Shown here: piece after piece, positions 21,744-32,012 of the stretch
Layout of the letters: every line of letters begins with the position of its first letter
Position numbering within the stretch: position 1 is the first letter of the stretch
Assembly (NCBI GenBank): GCA_027382625.1
Contig: JAJKFJ010020715.1
Span: forward strand, 1 to 64,000
Origin: Tetmemena sp. SeJ-2015
Lineage: Eukaryota > Ciliophora > Spirotrichea > Sporadotrichida > Oxytrichidae
Length of the DNA stretch: 64,000 bases
Direction: 5' to 3'
The notes under the pieces: generated by a model
Told to the model about the DNA's origin: nothing
Database searches by the model: none
The model's input: the letters and a program-made list of their open reading frames with translations, nothing else
Program-made: the position numbers and the translations under genes

Positions 21744-24700
21744 TGAGAGCTGCAGGAATCAAGGTGTGGGTTTTGACTGGTGACAAAGTGGAGACAGCTA
21801 TCAACATCGGTCAGTCTTCAGGACTTCTGGATTTGAAAAAGATGAAGATTTTTCAAATGACTGAAGGTAACTTTGAAGACAACTTCCTCTGAGTTCTTAT
21901 TGAGTGAATTGTAAACTAGAGGAGTAGATCTAAGCTTATGAGAGACTGGAATCCAGTAAAAAGAACAAGACAAGTGGATAGGATTAGCAACTTGTTCGCA
22001 ACTCTCAGATAAACTATACTCATCAGTAGTCCTAGAGAGACTCTGAAACGAGCTAGGGCACTTCAAGTAGAGATTAAAGTTAGTAATTAATTGTATGCTA
22101 ATTTGAAGATGATGAGGATGCGATGGGGTTTGAAGAGAAGGGCAGAGAAGAGGATGATGAGTTTGAGATGGATAGGAAACGCTCTAAGTTATTGAACTAG
22201 ACGCAAAACTCTAGTAAGTACCTGTTCAAGGGCTTCTCTCGGCAAAATGAAGATGCCTGGGAGGTCAATACCCGACCAAGCAAGTTGGGCCGCCCTAATA
22301 AAGTTAAGAAGCTCGCTCTTGTAAAGTCTAATCAATGGGCCTTCATAAATAGCAAAGAAGAAGGAAGATAGAAGTTGCTTGAGGTAGTTGACAAGATAAG
22401 TTATTAGGAAACAACTGGACTATAATCAGAGATAGTCCAAATGATCAGAAAGAGAAATTAGAATATTAATTTAGAAATCGAGTGATGGTGCGAACGATGT
22501 GAATATGATCACTACAGCCCATGTAGGTGTTGGCATAGCAGGTAGGCCTCAATAAAAATTATTACATTTAAAAAAACATATTTGAATTTAGATTGATTGA
22601 TTATGTATTAAAACTTCCGCTGCCTGACTAAACTAGAGGAGAATTATTTTGACTGTTCTCCTCATGATAGCTCTTGTAATAAACGGTGAGGCCTTGGCCT
22701 TCATAAACACATGCATAAATAAATCACTTAAACATCAGAATGTTTAACATAGACAATATAAGTGTGGTTTTAGCTTGCAGAGTTACCCCTAAATAAAAAT
22801 CAGAGATAAATTAGTCAGAAAGAAGTTTCCAACCAAAGTAACTCTATCAATCGGTGATGTACTGATAATATAATATAGGCATAGCAGGATTAGAGGGGCA
22901 ATAGGCTGCAAGGTGTGCTGATTTTGTGATTGGTTAGTTCAGATTCTTGAAGCCACTATTATTCATCCATGGAAGAGAAGCCTACAGAAGGAACTCTTAT
23001 CTAGTTTGCTACAATTTCTACAAGAATGCAGTCTTCGTGCTAGCTATCTTCTGGTATGGAGCTTTATCTGCCTTCAGTGGACAAACTATTTACGAGTCCT
23101 TCATCTACTAACTGTTCAACATCGTCTTCACATCAGTGCCTATAATCTATTTGAAACATTCTTTTGATTTAAATGAAACGTGATAACATTTAAACTATTG
23201 AATGTACTACTCTGTCTTCATCTTTTAACACGGGAAGGAGTACTACTTGGAGCATCCTGAAACATATGTGCTAGGTTTGCAGCATCGCTGTTTCGGTACT
23301 TTGATCTTCTGGCAGTGGATTCTTTATGGTGCTTTCTAAGGTTTCATGATCTTAGCAATAGCTTACTTCCACACTTGGGAAAAGGTCACTGACCCTGAAG
23401 GATATATTTTCCCACTTCAAAATGAATTAGTCGCGAAATGAAAGTTATGAATTCAATATATGTTTAAGTCGGCACTGGGATGTATGATGTTTGGACCTAT
23501 GGAGTACTGGTGTATTTCTTGGTGGTGATAGTTGTGAACTTGAGAATAATCTTCTCCTACCACATCTATACGAAGTTCGGAGAGGCGCTGATATTCTTAA
23601 GCATATTTCTGTTTTACCTGACTGTGCTCGTCTACTCCTATATAACTTCCTTCTAAAACGATGTCTACAAGCTTCTTAAAAATGTGAGTGATTGCATTAC
23701 TCATTTGAATAATGTTCTGTCTATATTCGTTGACTTGAACGTGCTGTTCAAAGTGCTATTTTCGATCTTCGCTTTTCCAGTGATTGATCAAATAGCTGGT
23801 CTAACCATTGGCTTGATCAGAGATAACAACCGCCCTGAATATATGGGTTTGGAGGAGTTCAGCAACTAACTACTATAGTAAATGTATATCTATATGCATT
23901 TTGAATTAAAGCAACCTAAGTGACCCCTATCTTACAAGGAGGCAGTTCAGGAGGAGTTCAATCTTCAGCCATAATAAAGATAGCCGCACCAACTCATTTA
24001 CTGACAGCACTCCACTTGGACCCAAGAGAAGTAGAGGAACTAAGAACACCAATAAAGTTCAGTTCAGCAACTCTCATGACATTAGAACTAACCCTTAGGA
24101 TGAGGATGAGGAAAGGGATGGGAGAGAGAGGCCTGACAGCAGAGAGTTATCAGGGATGGATGACTGGAGGAAAGGAAGAGACTTTGCTTAGGAGAGCCAC
24201 ACTTCTAAAGCTCAAAGGCATGGGCAAAGTGAAGATTACAGTAGCACCCTTCAACTTAAAAACGTTTTAGGGTTGGGGAAGGCTGCTCCTCCAAAGAATC
24301 CCCAGATGATGGAAGTTGAGAATAGAGAGATCTAAGAGTAGCTCATTCAATAAGTGGTTACTCCAATCTAAGTAGTGCATTAGAATAACTTCTACGAAGC
24401 TTAAGAAGAAGAGGAGAGAAAGAGGCTGCAAAGGAGAGAAGGCAAGTTTTAAAAGAAGGAGAATGTAAACACAAGATATCAAAGATAGGAGGAATACTCC
24501 TCTATTGCTGAGAATATATACCTATAGATATATCATTGTATTCATGAATGAGTAGAGAGATCTTCAACCTTAGAGAGCCAATACAATAATCAACGCAAGT
24601 GAGATCTCGAACGCTCAAAATCTGGAATTCTACAATGAGAATTTCTAAAGCTAACAATAAGCTCTATATCAGAGAAACCAACACCATAAAACAGTGAGCT

Positions 24701-25046
24701 CTAAGATTAAGGTGGAGGAAACTCTCACCTAGTCAAACTTAGCTCCACCTTCAGATATGGAATAGTCCTCTTTTGCTCAAGTACAGAGCGATTTAGTATT
24801 GTAAATAACCCGATCAGAAAGGAACAAGAAAGGCGGAGGTAGAAGGAGGCTATTCTTATGGACTTGGAAGAAGACTAACTGTAAAACTAACAGTCAGCAA
24901 GAAATTCACTCCTGGGCCAAGATTTTAATAGAAGGAGGGGTAGTGATTTGAATAATTGTTATTTTTATTCATTGTAAAAAATGATTCTAGTAGAGATTGA
25001 GTTATCAAACACTAAGAATAGAAGTAGTATGTAGAAAGATAGATGA
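21744..25046 (+). CDS. P4-type ATPase (phospholipid flippase), C-terminal part, odd-even scrambled
   Basis: This continues the flippase from the pointer at 21744: [20 protein letters not shown] (P-domain), an acidic insertion ([20 protein letters not shown]), [97 protein letters not shown], then M5-M10 ([53 protein letters not shown]). Between 22315 and 22888 the reading order is not linear: eight MDSs alternate between two clusters (see the separate entries). A long hydrophilic tail follows (about 24.0-25.0 kb) with [20 protein letters not shown] and a charged helix. The end is at TGA 24949 or, in the frame I prefer, 25044. Confidence 0.9.
22315..22324 (+). repeat. Scrambled pointer GCTCTTGTAA (10 bp), pairs with 22670-22679
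   Basis: 3' end of MDS A1 and 5' end of MDS B1. Fusion reads [12 protein letters not shown]. Confidence 0.9.
22338..22349 (+). repeat. Scrambled pointer GGCCTTCATAAA (12 bp), pairs with 22696-22707
   Basis: 5' end of MDS A2 and 3' end of MDS B1. Fusion reads [12 protein letters not shown]. Confidence 0.9.
22396..22401 (+). repeat. Scrambled pointer ATAAGT (6 bp), pairs with 22758-22763
   Basis: 3' end of MDS A2 and 5' end of MDS B2. Fusion reads [13 protein letters not shown]. Confidence 0.85.
22424..22434 (+). repeat. Scrambled pointer AATCAGAGATA (11 bp), pairs with 22798-22808
   Basis: 5' end of MDS A3 and 3' end of MDS B2. Fusion reads T-P-K-Q-K-S-E-I-V-Q-M-I. Confidence 0.9.
22445..22453 (+). 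repeat. Scrambled pointer TCAGAAAGA (9 bp), pairs with 22815-22823
   Basis: 3' end of MDS A3 and 5' end of MDS B3. Fusion reads [11 protein letters not shown]. Confidence 0.9.
22482..22487 (+). repeat. Scrambled pointer GTGATG (6 bp), pairs with 22854-22859
   Basis: 5' end of MDS A4 and 3' end of MDS B3. Fusion reads [13 protein letters not shown], rebuilding the GDGANDV signature split between the clusters. Confidence 0.92.
22532..22542 (+). repeat. Scrambled pointer GGCATAGCAGG (11 bp), pairs with 22878-22888
   Basis: 3' end of MDS A4 and 5' end of MDS B4. Fusion reads [14 protein letters not shown]. Confidence 0.92.
22670..22888 (+). other. Odd-even cluster B: MDSs B1, B2, B3 and start of B4
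   Basis: Cluster B holds the even members: B1 22670-22707 (GCTCTTGTAA ... GGCCTTCATAAA), B2 22758-22808 (ATAAGT ... AATCAGAGATA), B3 22815-22859 (TCAGAAAGA ... GTGATG), B4 from 22878 (GGCATAGCAGG). Spacers are 50, 6 and 18 bp. Joining A1-B1-A2-B2-A3-B3-A4-B4 through seven pointers gives one open frame: [85 protein letters not shown], which is the unbroken P4 consensus. Confidence 0.93.
23144..23203 (+). other. IES in P4-ATPase, pointer AAT, body 54 bp
   Basis: AAT at 23144-23146 and 23201-23203. Joining yields [18 protein letters not shown], the M6-M7 loop consensus. Confidence 0.65.
23429..23471 (+). other. IES in P4-ATPase, pointer AGTCG, body 33 bp
   Basis: AGTCG at 23429-23433 and 23467-23471. 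Joining yields [16 protein letters not shown]. Unexcised, the frame ends in TGA. Confidence 0.75.
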
Positions 25047-25212
25047 ATTCTTTAATATCAATAAATATTTTAATAACTTACTTCGAATGCAATGATTCTA
25101 TACAGTAATCTGATTTAAGGCGATAAAGTGAGAACTATAGTTAGCCTTTATAATCTAAAGTTAAATTTTAAGTTCCAACTTCAACTTTGTTCTTTTGAGA
25201 ATTCAATTTGGA

Positions 25213-27242
25213 ATGAGCAACAACAAGAAGTCTTCAACTGCATCTTCTTTGAGAAAGGATGCACTCAACTCTGACTCACAAGTCAGCAACCTAAGTGCTG
25301 TCACTGATTCGCTTGAGAGCTCTCAGAACAAGAAGCAAACAGGCAGCAGCCTTTCTGCCAGTCTCCAAGAGATAGAGGGTGGAAACTTTGCGACTCCTGA
25401 GAACCAGTCTACCAGAAAGAGGGAAAGAGCAGAGCTCCAAGGCTAGCACTCAAGCGGAGGAGGGTGGAAGCTCTTCTCAACAGACGAGAGCTCAACTTGC
25501 GAAGATGAAACAACAACAGCAACAGACTGAGGGTGATGGAGACCAGCCTTAGTTCTTTTCTGATCAGTCACAGGTGGAGGGCCAAACTCAGATCACAGCT
25601 TTTTTCGGCGGGGGCCAAGCCAAGCAGAACCCCAACAAGATATAGTGAATAACCTGTTAACATTTTGAAATGAATTAAGAAGCAGTACCTGATGAAGCAC
25701 AAGCGCCATCCCAAGTCCTTGCTGAAGGAAGGCGTCTCTGATTTGCGACTAGTGCCGATACCTGAGTCTATCTTTTCGATCATCATGCCGTGGCGACAGG
25801 AGCAGGACGACGAGGAACGCAAGAAGCAAAAGAAGACTGAGGTCAAGGCTAACTAACTCAAGCAGGCTTCACTTCAAGCCTGGGTCAAGACTAAGCCAGT
25901 GCCTGCCAAGGACAAGCAAGCCACACCTGTGGGCGTTTCTCGCGAGGAGCTGAAGTACCAAGAGCAGAAGTTTGGTAATGAGGAAGACGACGAGGACATG
26001 GGGAGAGTGAGCAAGGTCATCAAGGTGAAGGAGGTTTAGAGTGTGAGGTTGCAGGACTATGTGGACAAGGATGCGCATTTGCAAGCCATCCTTATCAACC
26101 CCAAGTGGAAGATAGACCGCTCTTACTCTCATCTGTACTCAACTTCGCAAGACTCAACCAAGTCTGGGGCTACTCAGGAAGAGACCAAGCGTCAAGAGGC
26201 TGGAGACTCCAAGATGAAGGGCGGTGACGAGAGTGACAGCAGCGATAGCGAAGCTGAGACCAACCCCAAAGCCAAAAAGAACTCTGCTAAGAAGCAAGTA
26301 AGTAGACATACTTTAACAATAAAGCAATTAAGTTTGAGTTCTTTTAAAGTATATTGCTCTTCATTTTACATAATTTCGTGTAGGATCGACCTCGTGCAGC
26401 TTTTGAGGGAATAACTATGGAGGAGTTTTCGAAGTTGGTGTTCCCCAAGCAGCTGATAGAGGACGGCATTCTGTTCATCTGGGTGGAGAAGGAGTACATC
26501 ATGGACGTGTGCAAGTTCCTGGAGGACCAGAACTTCTTCTACATCGAGAACATGTGCTGGATCATGCTCGACCAAACCATGAAGGAGGGTAAGTCATACT
26601 TGCATCTGAGATGTTAAAATTCCATCTTAGTCATATTCTTTCTCTTCTTATGAGGAGAAATGGGGATATCTTTGAATTATGATTAACCATTTGTGTTTAG
26701 AGGTTGAGAAGACGAGACTCCAAGATGCGACGCCTGCTTTTGTGCGGGATGACTACACCTTCTTCAAGAAGTCGAAGAAGACCCTGCTGATGTTCCGCCG
26801 CCTCAGCACCGACCCCTCTCACAAGCTGGAACTCAGACACCAGAGAACTGGAGATGTAGTCTTCGACTGGAAGAGTAAGTCCAAAGTTTATTAATAAATT
26901 CTGATTGCTGTTTAGACCAGATCAACCCTCACGCCAAGCCGCAGTACTACACCTACAAGCTCATCGAGACTCTCCTCCCCAAGGCTATGGTCGATCTCAA
27001 GAAGCAGCCTCACCTCCGCATGATTGAGTTGTAAGTTTCTGCCCCTAAAAATATGCACTATAATTTCAAGTTAAAGTAAAAGAGAAACTTATAAGACTAT
27101 AGATTATTCTACTGTTTTAAAGAGAAGTGTTAATTGTATAAATATAATGTGCTGTTATAATAGTGATATAATTTATTATAGGTGGGCAGAGGACGACACC
27201 CCACGCAAGGGTTGGATCAAGTTCATCGGCCTCAATCAATGA
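25213..27242 (+). CDS. MT-A70 family protein with NPKW in place of DPPW (MTA9-like)
   Basis: ATG 25213. The N-terminal ~350 residues are Ser/Gln-rich and charged (SSTASSLRKDALNSD; RAQLAKMKQQQQQTEGDG; HKRHPKSLLKEGVSDL). The C-terminal half is an MT-A70 methyltransferase fold: LQAILINPKWKI, ITMEEFSKLVFPKQLIEDGI, LFIWVEKEYIMDVCKFL, FFYIENMCWIMLDQTM, VRDDYTFFKKSKKTLLMFRR, KLELRHQRTGDVVFDWK, YYTYKLIETLLPKAMVDL and WAEDDTPRKGWIKF. At the catalytic position, DPPW in active enzymes such as MTA1 and METTL3, the sequence is NPKW (26097-26108), so it is probably a non-catalytic partner, like MTA9 of the ciliate 6mA complex (established for Oxytricha and Tetrahymena; orthology here is inferred). One 36-bp IES and four GT-AG introns. 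A one-base frame slip sits at about 25419-25421. The stop at 27240 overlaps the opposing gene. Confidence 0.85.
25637..25680 (+). other. IES in the MT-A70 gene, pointer AAGA, body 36 bp
   Basis: AAGA at 25637-25640 and 25677-25680. Joining yields N-P-N-K-K-Q-Y-L-M-K-H-K. A TGA lies in the IES. Confidence 0.75.
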
Positions 27243-28967
27243 AGTTGTACTTTGCGATGACGTCCAGACTCCTCCGGTACTCCTTCAAGTCCTCCATGAA
27301 CTTCGGGATTATCACATTCACCCAAACTATTTATCTTTTAATGTTATAGTATCTGATTGCATTTTGAATTGTCGAGCTGCGCCTTCCTATAAATTAATAT
27401 TTCAAGATTTGTGTTTTTAACTGAGTGAGTTTGATATCACTTTGAAGCTTAATTTTTGAATAAAACTAAACTAAAATCTAACTCTAACTTACATTTAATT
27501 TAACCACTTACCTAATAAACTTGGGCGCTTAAGATCTTCGATGTTAAGTTTGCCAGCATAGAGTAGCTTGAAGTTAATGTCTCGTCTGTTCTTAAGGATC
27601 TTAATAGCTCCCTCCAGATACACCTAGTCTTTGTAAAGTCCTCCAGGCTGGGAGGTGTCAGACAATCCTCGCTTTACTCTGAGCACATACTTCCACCTCT
27701 TCTTGGGATTATCAACATACTTGGCTAAGTCGTTAAACAGTTCTGAAAATGACATCTCAGAGGCCTTGAAACAGGCGTAGTAGTTCAGAGCAGGCTTAAA
27801 CAAGTAAAATAACTTGATATCTAAATTAATTTTGAGTATGGTCGCTTGTCCTTATCCTTGGACTGCTCGAGCATCATGTGGATACAGCCCATTCCCTCCT
27901 CAATTGCGATGCAGCTCTTGAGTCCATACTTCTTTCTTTTGCCATGCCACACTTACTGAGTCTCATTTAGTCGTCGCAAGAAGTGAGTGCCTATCTCATG
28001 ATGAAGCACACCCATGATACGGCCTTCTCTGTACTCCACTGGAGTTTAGATGTTAATCTTTATCTTTGAAGGAGTAGTTATCATACGTTACACTTGTGGG
28101 AGCAACTATCTTGTCTTAAGAATTATATATAGATTAGCAAATAACTAGTCACTGAAGTTTATGACAGCTACTTCTAGCACATTCAATTCTTCCAAGTACT
28201 TTTTGAAGATTTCCTCCGTTTCTGGCTAGTCATTTATCACTCTGCCCTCACTCAGTAAGTAGTTGCTCTCTGATCCATACTCTTGCAAGAATGCATCCAT
28301 TATCTTCTGAGCAAATGGAAGTAAATCACTTCTGGGTTTCTTGAATTGGTTGATGAATTTACTGGCCACTTAAGGGTTATCGTACTCGAATTGAGGGTTT
28401 ATAGTGAAATTGGAAGCGAAGAACTTTTCCTCTTCGTCCCTTGCATTTCGTGGCATGGAGGCTAGTATCCTAATGCTTGTCTTCTTTTTCTTTGGGAGTT
28501 GCTCTCCTAACCCAGTTTCCCCTCCTCATTCAAAGAATCAAATATTTTATTTCTAAAAAAAGTGTAATTCAAAATATTATCACCTCCTTCTTGCTTTGAA
28601 CTCTTGTCTCCGGTTCCACTAGTCAGCCCACTACTTGGGTTATAATATCCTCCTCCATCTCTGGCGTTGTTCTTATTGGTCTCTCCTGCAAAGTACTCCT
28701 CATCTTCCTCCTCAAAAGCGCTCTCCTCACTCACTTCACTTAAATTGTCTGCCACTCCAGCCAGCTCTCTTTCCTTTATATCCTTGTTTATGCTAATTTT
28801 AAGATGATGATTCAATTAAGAATGCTTGCCACTCCCAAGATATTCTCACCACCAAAGCTAAGCATGTCTTTTTGGAAATCGGATTCACTGGCTGAGAGAT
28901 CACTCTCCAGGTCACCTCTATTACTTGAGTTGTCGTACTACGATTGATTCACTCCTGGAAAGATCAT
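27232..28967 (-). CDS. MATCAP/KIAA0895-like metallopeptidase (DUF1704)
   Basis: From ATG 28967 the first 150 residues are acidic and Ser/Asn-rich. The rest is a DUF1704 domain: KKPRSDLLPFAQKIMDAFLQ, EYGSESNYLLSEG, INIQTPVEYREGRIMGVLHH, EIGTHFLRRLNETQQ with the HExxxH zinc motif HEIGTH, CIAIEEGMG, RWKYVLRVKRGLSDTSQPGG, LYKDQVYLEGAIKIL, FKLLYAGKLNIEDLK and IPKFMEDLKEYRRSLDVIAK. Animal members (MATCAP1/KIAA0895L) cleave the C-terminal tyrosine of alpha-tubulin, so a microtubule role is plausible in a ciliate; this is inference. Two IESs (11 and 56 bp) are resolved; further ones around 27310-27500 and 27800-28140 are not. The last codons overlap the 3' end of the opposing MT-A70 gene. Confidence 0.82.
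28521..28588 (-). other. IES in the DUF1704 gene, pointer AGGAGG, body 56 bp
   Basis: Gene-sense AGGAGG at 28583-28588 and 28521-28526, same phase. Joining yields S-K-Q-E-G-G-E-T-G-L-G-E-Q-L-P-K-K-K-K. Confidence 0.75.
28799..28821 (-). other. Very short IES in the DUF1704 gene, pointer TCTTAA, body 11 bp
   Basis: Gene-sense TCTTAA at 28816-28821 and 28799-28804 with 11 bp between. Joining yields V-A-S-I-L-K-I-S-I-N-K-D; unexcised, the frame ends in TGA. Confidence 0.7.
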
Positions 28968-28999
28968 TCAATAATAAAAGAGATAAGTAGTATTAGAGA

Positions 29000-31600
29000 T
29001 GTAATCTTGATAAATTTAATATAAATATACTTATATTTATGATTGCTCCAAGATGTTTTGCAATAGGAGTACTACTTCCTCCAATAATTTAAGCTCCCAG
29101 TACAACACTAAGCTAAGGATTCCCCTTGCCAATAGGCTAAGCAAGGGTCTAATTTTACACCTAAGAGGAATTAGAGTTGGTCTCCAGTTTATCAATAGCA
29201 TTAACTTAACACAACTATAAAGACATTTAAGTAGTCAATATTTGGGGCTATGCCATTCGATTAAACTGACTATCTTGTTTAGCTCAGTACTCCAAGATCT
29301 CTGCGCTTAATTTGACGCTCACTACCTCTTCTAAAGTTAGTACTGGCACTACCACTCTTCACAGCTCTTAAGGGTAATCCGCTTCCTTAGCTAACTTGCC
29401 CTCCATACCCTTGCTAAATTCTTCCTTGTATAAGTTAGGATGAGCTTATATTAGCTGCATTGCTTGTAGCTTGACTTGTAGAAGTACTCTTAAGATACAA
29501 GATTTGCAGTTGTTGTGCTAGTAGTGTTCTAGCTCTCAAAGTTTGTTATCTCCTCAAAGAGTTTTTCTCTGCTCAAAGATCTTGCCTGGAGTCTACCCTT
29601 CTTCAAATTCAAAGTCTTAGCATGATTAAAAGAACATCTCTTATATATGATTGGTGATAGGTGTTGTGAACTGATTTTGATACTGAGCTTGATTTTGAAT
29701 TGAAGGCTATTCTATCTCATTTTGGTTGTTGGCCTGTGCTTCTAGTGTAGATTTTTGGGCTGATTGTATCATTTGTTGTTGCTACTGATTAGTGTTTCTA
29801 TTCGAATACTAGCCTGAATTTTGCCATTTAAATCTGGGAGTTATGTTCTCATAAGGAAAACAAGAAGAACAAATTCAATTAAAATGCATGTTGGGCTATG
29901 TTGCTTGACAACTCCTACGCTTTCCTGAGTTCTCGATGCTTCTTGGATGAGCTGCCTAAATTCTTATGCTAAGATAACTATTGCTGCTAATTCTAAGAGC
30001 TCATGGAGCTGATGTTGATGAGGTTAGTTTTAGGTAGTTGAGCTCCTCCTTGGTAAATTTTGAGATCTGCTTATGCAGAATTCATAATCTATGAGTTGAC
30101 GAGTTGCTTTCTTATCTAGCTTGTCTCTGCTCCTCCTCCATGAAATGAGTCTCTGGCTTATGGTAAAATGCTATGTGACTGTAATAGACTCACTAACTTT
30201 TATTGATTCTAGTTACTTATGCTCGCTCTAGTTTCGATACGCTTAAATAAAAATAAAGAAAGAAAGACATGTATATTTTATGCTTGACTGTTGTATTTAC
30301 TTTGAAGGAATATCCTAGTTTTAAATTTTAACTCCGCTTGTGTTAGAGTTGTTGGCAAGTTAAGATTATGATATTTGCTCTTAGGTTAAACTCTGAGGAA
30401 CTAACTCACCAATAACAGAACCATTAACGATTTGATTTCGAGCAGTAGGAGATAAATCTTCAACAAAAGCAGTTTAATTTACCGACTTCTTACTTTAATT
30501 CAACAACTGAACTTGCTAGTTCTGCATCGTGCCATACCCAATTTAAATACAATAAGTAAATATGTCAAAGGAAGTTAATAAATTTGAGTAGAAATGAGTA
30601 GCTAGGGCTAGTTAAGATTGGTTTAATTTTAGGAAAAGTTGTCTTGATGATAAGCATATCCATTAATTTACTAATAAACTCGATAGAAAATTAATCTGCT
30701 AATAAGTATAATAAGCTTGTTTACTATGGTTGAATTTGTTAAGTGTAGCTGTTAAAGTTAACTAATTAGGAAGTTGTTTACCCTCCTGTAAGTAGATTAA
30801 TTCCATTTGAATAGCCACTGTTGCTCGACTTACTTGCATGAAAAGAGCTAGTCTTTTGGGCCTAAGTGTGAAGGTTCTTTGTTCTTTGATTCATCGTGTT
30901 ATTCATACCTGCTGATATATTTAAGCATAAGCAAAGTACTCTTCATTTTTAAGGAACTGATTGATTGTTGTTGCTATTCTGAATCTTCTGTTGCATCTAT
31001 TGCTGTTCAATTAATAGCTAGGTCTGTTGATAGTTTGAGCTGGTGATAGCAAGAGAGTGGGCTCCTGAATGAGCTTAGCTATAATTCTAGTTAACATTTA
31101 TCAAAGGAGCAGTACTCATTACTGTTCCATGAAGCTATGATGTCTATCGCTTGTATAGCACATTGTTCTATTGCTTGTTGCCACTGTTCTAAAATCAACG
31201 ATTATTTGGCTATGGAACTGGATTCTTGAGCACTTAAGTCTTTCCATTATAAGAATCAATCAATGAATTTTAAAGCTTGGTTCATTAAAGCTCATCGACT
31301 GTGTTTAAATGATAGCATTCTAAAGTCCGTTAACAAGACCCTGTGGAGCACTAAAGTTAACACTTCCTCCTAAATTCAGCGATCCGTTCATGTTCTAATA
31401 AGCTACTTACTCTTGAGCTTGCATCATCTCTCGTTGAGGATCAAAGAAGCCAGGCTGACTTATGAGAGTAGCCAAGTTTTGATTGTCATAATTTTAAAAT
31501 TGGAGAGCACTTTTATTGACTTGGCAGTTTGGGTTGTTGGTAGTTTGAATTTATAAGTTTTGTCCTGTTGTAAGGTTTTAGTTCTAAGTTTGTTACTTTC
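29000..31600 (-). CDS. Q/N/S-rich low-complexity protein
   Basis: The minus strand is coding-textured through most of this region once TAA/TAG are Gln: NLATLISQPGFFDPQREMMQ, GSLNLGGSVNFSAPQGLVNG, LLIEQQQMQQKIQNSNNNQS, TKNLHTQAQKTSSFHASKSS, SKKHRELRKAQELSSNIAQH, FEFEEGQTPGKIFEQ and LRAVKSGSASTNFRRGSERQ. No folded domain is recognisable. Frame changes show several introns or IESs. The start is unresolved (an ATG near 31625 runs into TGA at once). Such Q/N-rich proteins are common in ciliates with this code, and a function cannot be assigned. Confidence 0.6.
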
Positions 31601-31639
31601 CCTAACTCAGTTAACTCGCATTTTAAGATAAAGTTTGAT

Positions 31640-32010
31640 GAAAAAATAACATGAATATGACTATGTTAATGATGAATTAGATTTCAAATTTTATATTGTG
31701 ATGCTACATTTGCTATGGATGGCTGTTGATCATAACATACTGAGCGAAGCCAGATGGCTACACAGCATTTTACTACGCTGCTGCCAGGTTTGCAATATTT
31801 TTCATTAGCAAATTTATATATTTTAATTCAGGGAGTCCCCTCAATCATTTCAAAGCCTCTGTTCTCAATCAGGCTTTAAGATTTTAAGTATACTCAGTTA
31901 ATAATTAATGAAGTTTATAATTATGAGCAAAGTATTTGATGTGTGTATTCTTTAAACTCCTATTATATGATAATTATTTGACAATTATATAATAAAGTAT
32001 AATTTAAATT
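31640..32010. other. AT-rich intergenic DNA
   Basis: Very AT-rich, no supported frame on either strand. It separates the minus-strand Q/N-rich gene from the next plus-strand gene and so probably holds divergent promoters and chromosome-end sequences. Confidence 0.4.
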
Positions 32011-32012
32011 TC

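Larger units (their letters stand above)
22315..22542 (+). other. Odd-even cluster A: end of MDS A1, then A2, A3, A4
   Basis: Cluster A holds the odd members of an interleaved set: A1 ends at GCTCTTGTAA (22315-22324); A2 is 22338-22401 (GGCCTTCATAAA ... ATAAGT); A3 is only 30 bp, 22424-22453 (AATCAGAGATA ... TCAGAAAGA); A4 is 22482-22542 (GTGATG ... GGCATAGCAGG). The spacers between them are 13, 22 and 28 bp. Read straight through, the cluster gives interrupted P4 motifs and stops. Confidence 0.9.

Noticed and set aside
12251..25046. Two separate, truncated P4-ATPase genes or a pseudogene broken by an inversion
   Set aside because: The two parts meet at an exact 10-bp inverted repeat in the same codon phase, do not duplicate any domain, and together give one complete P4-ATPase with all catalytic motifs.
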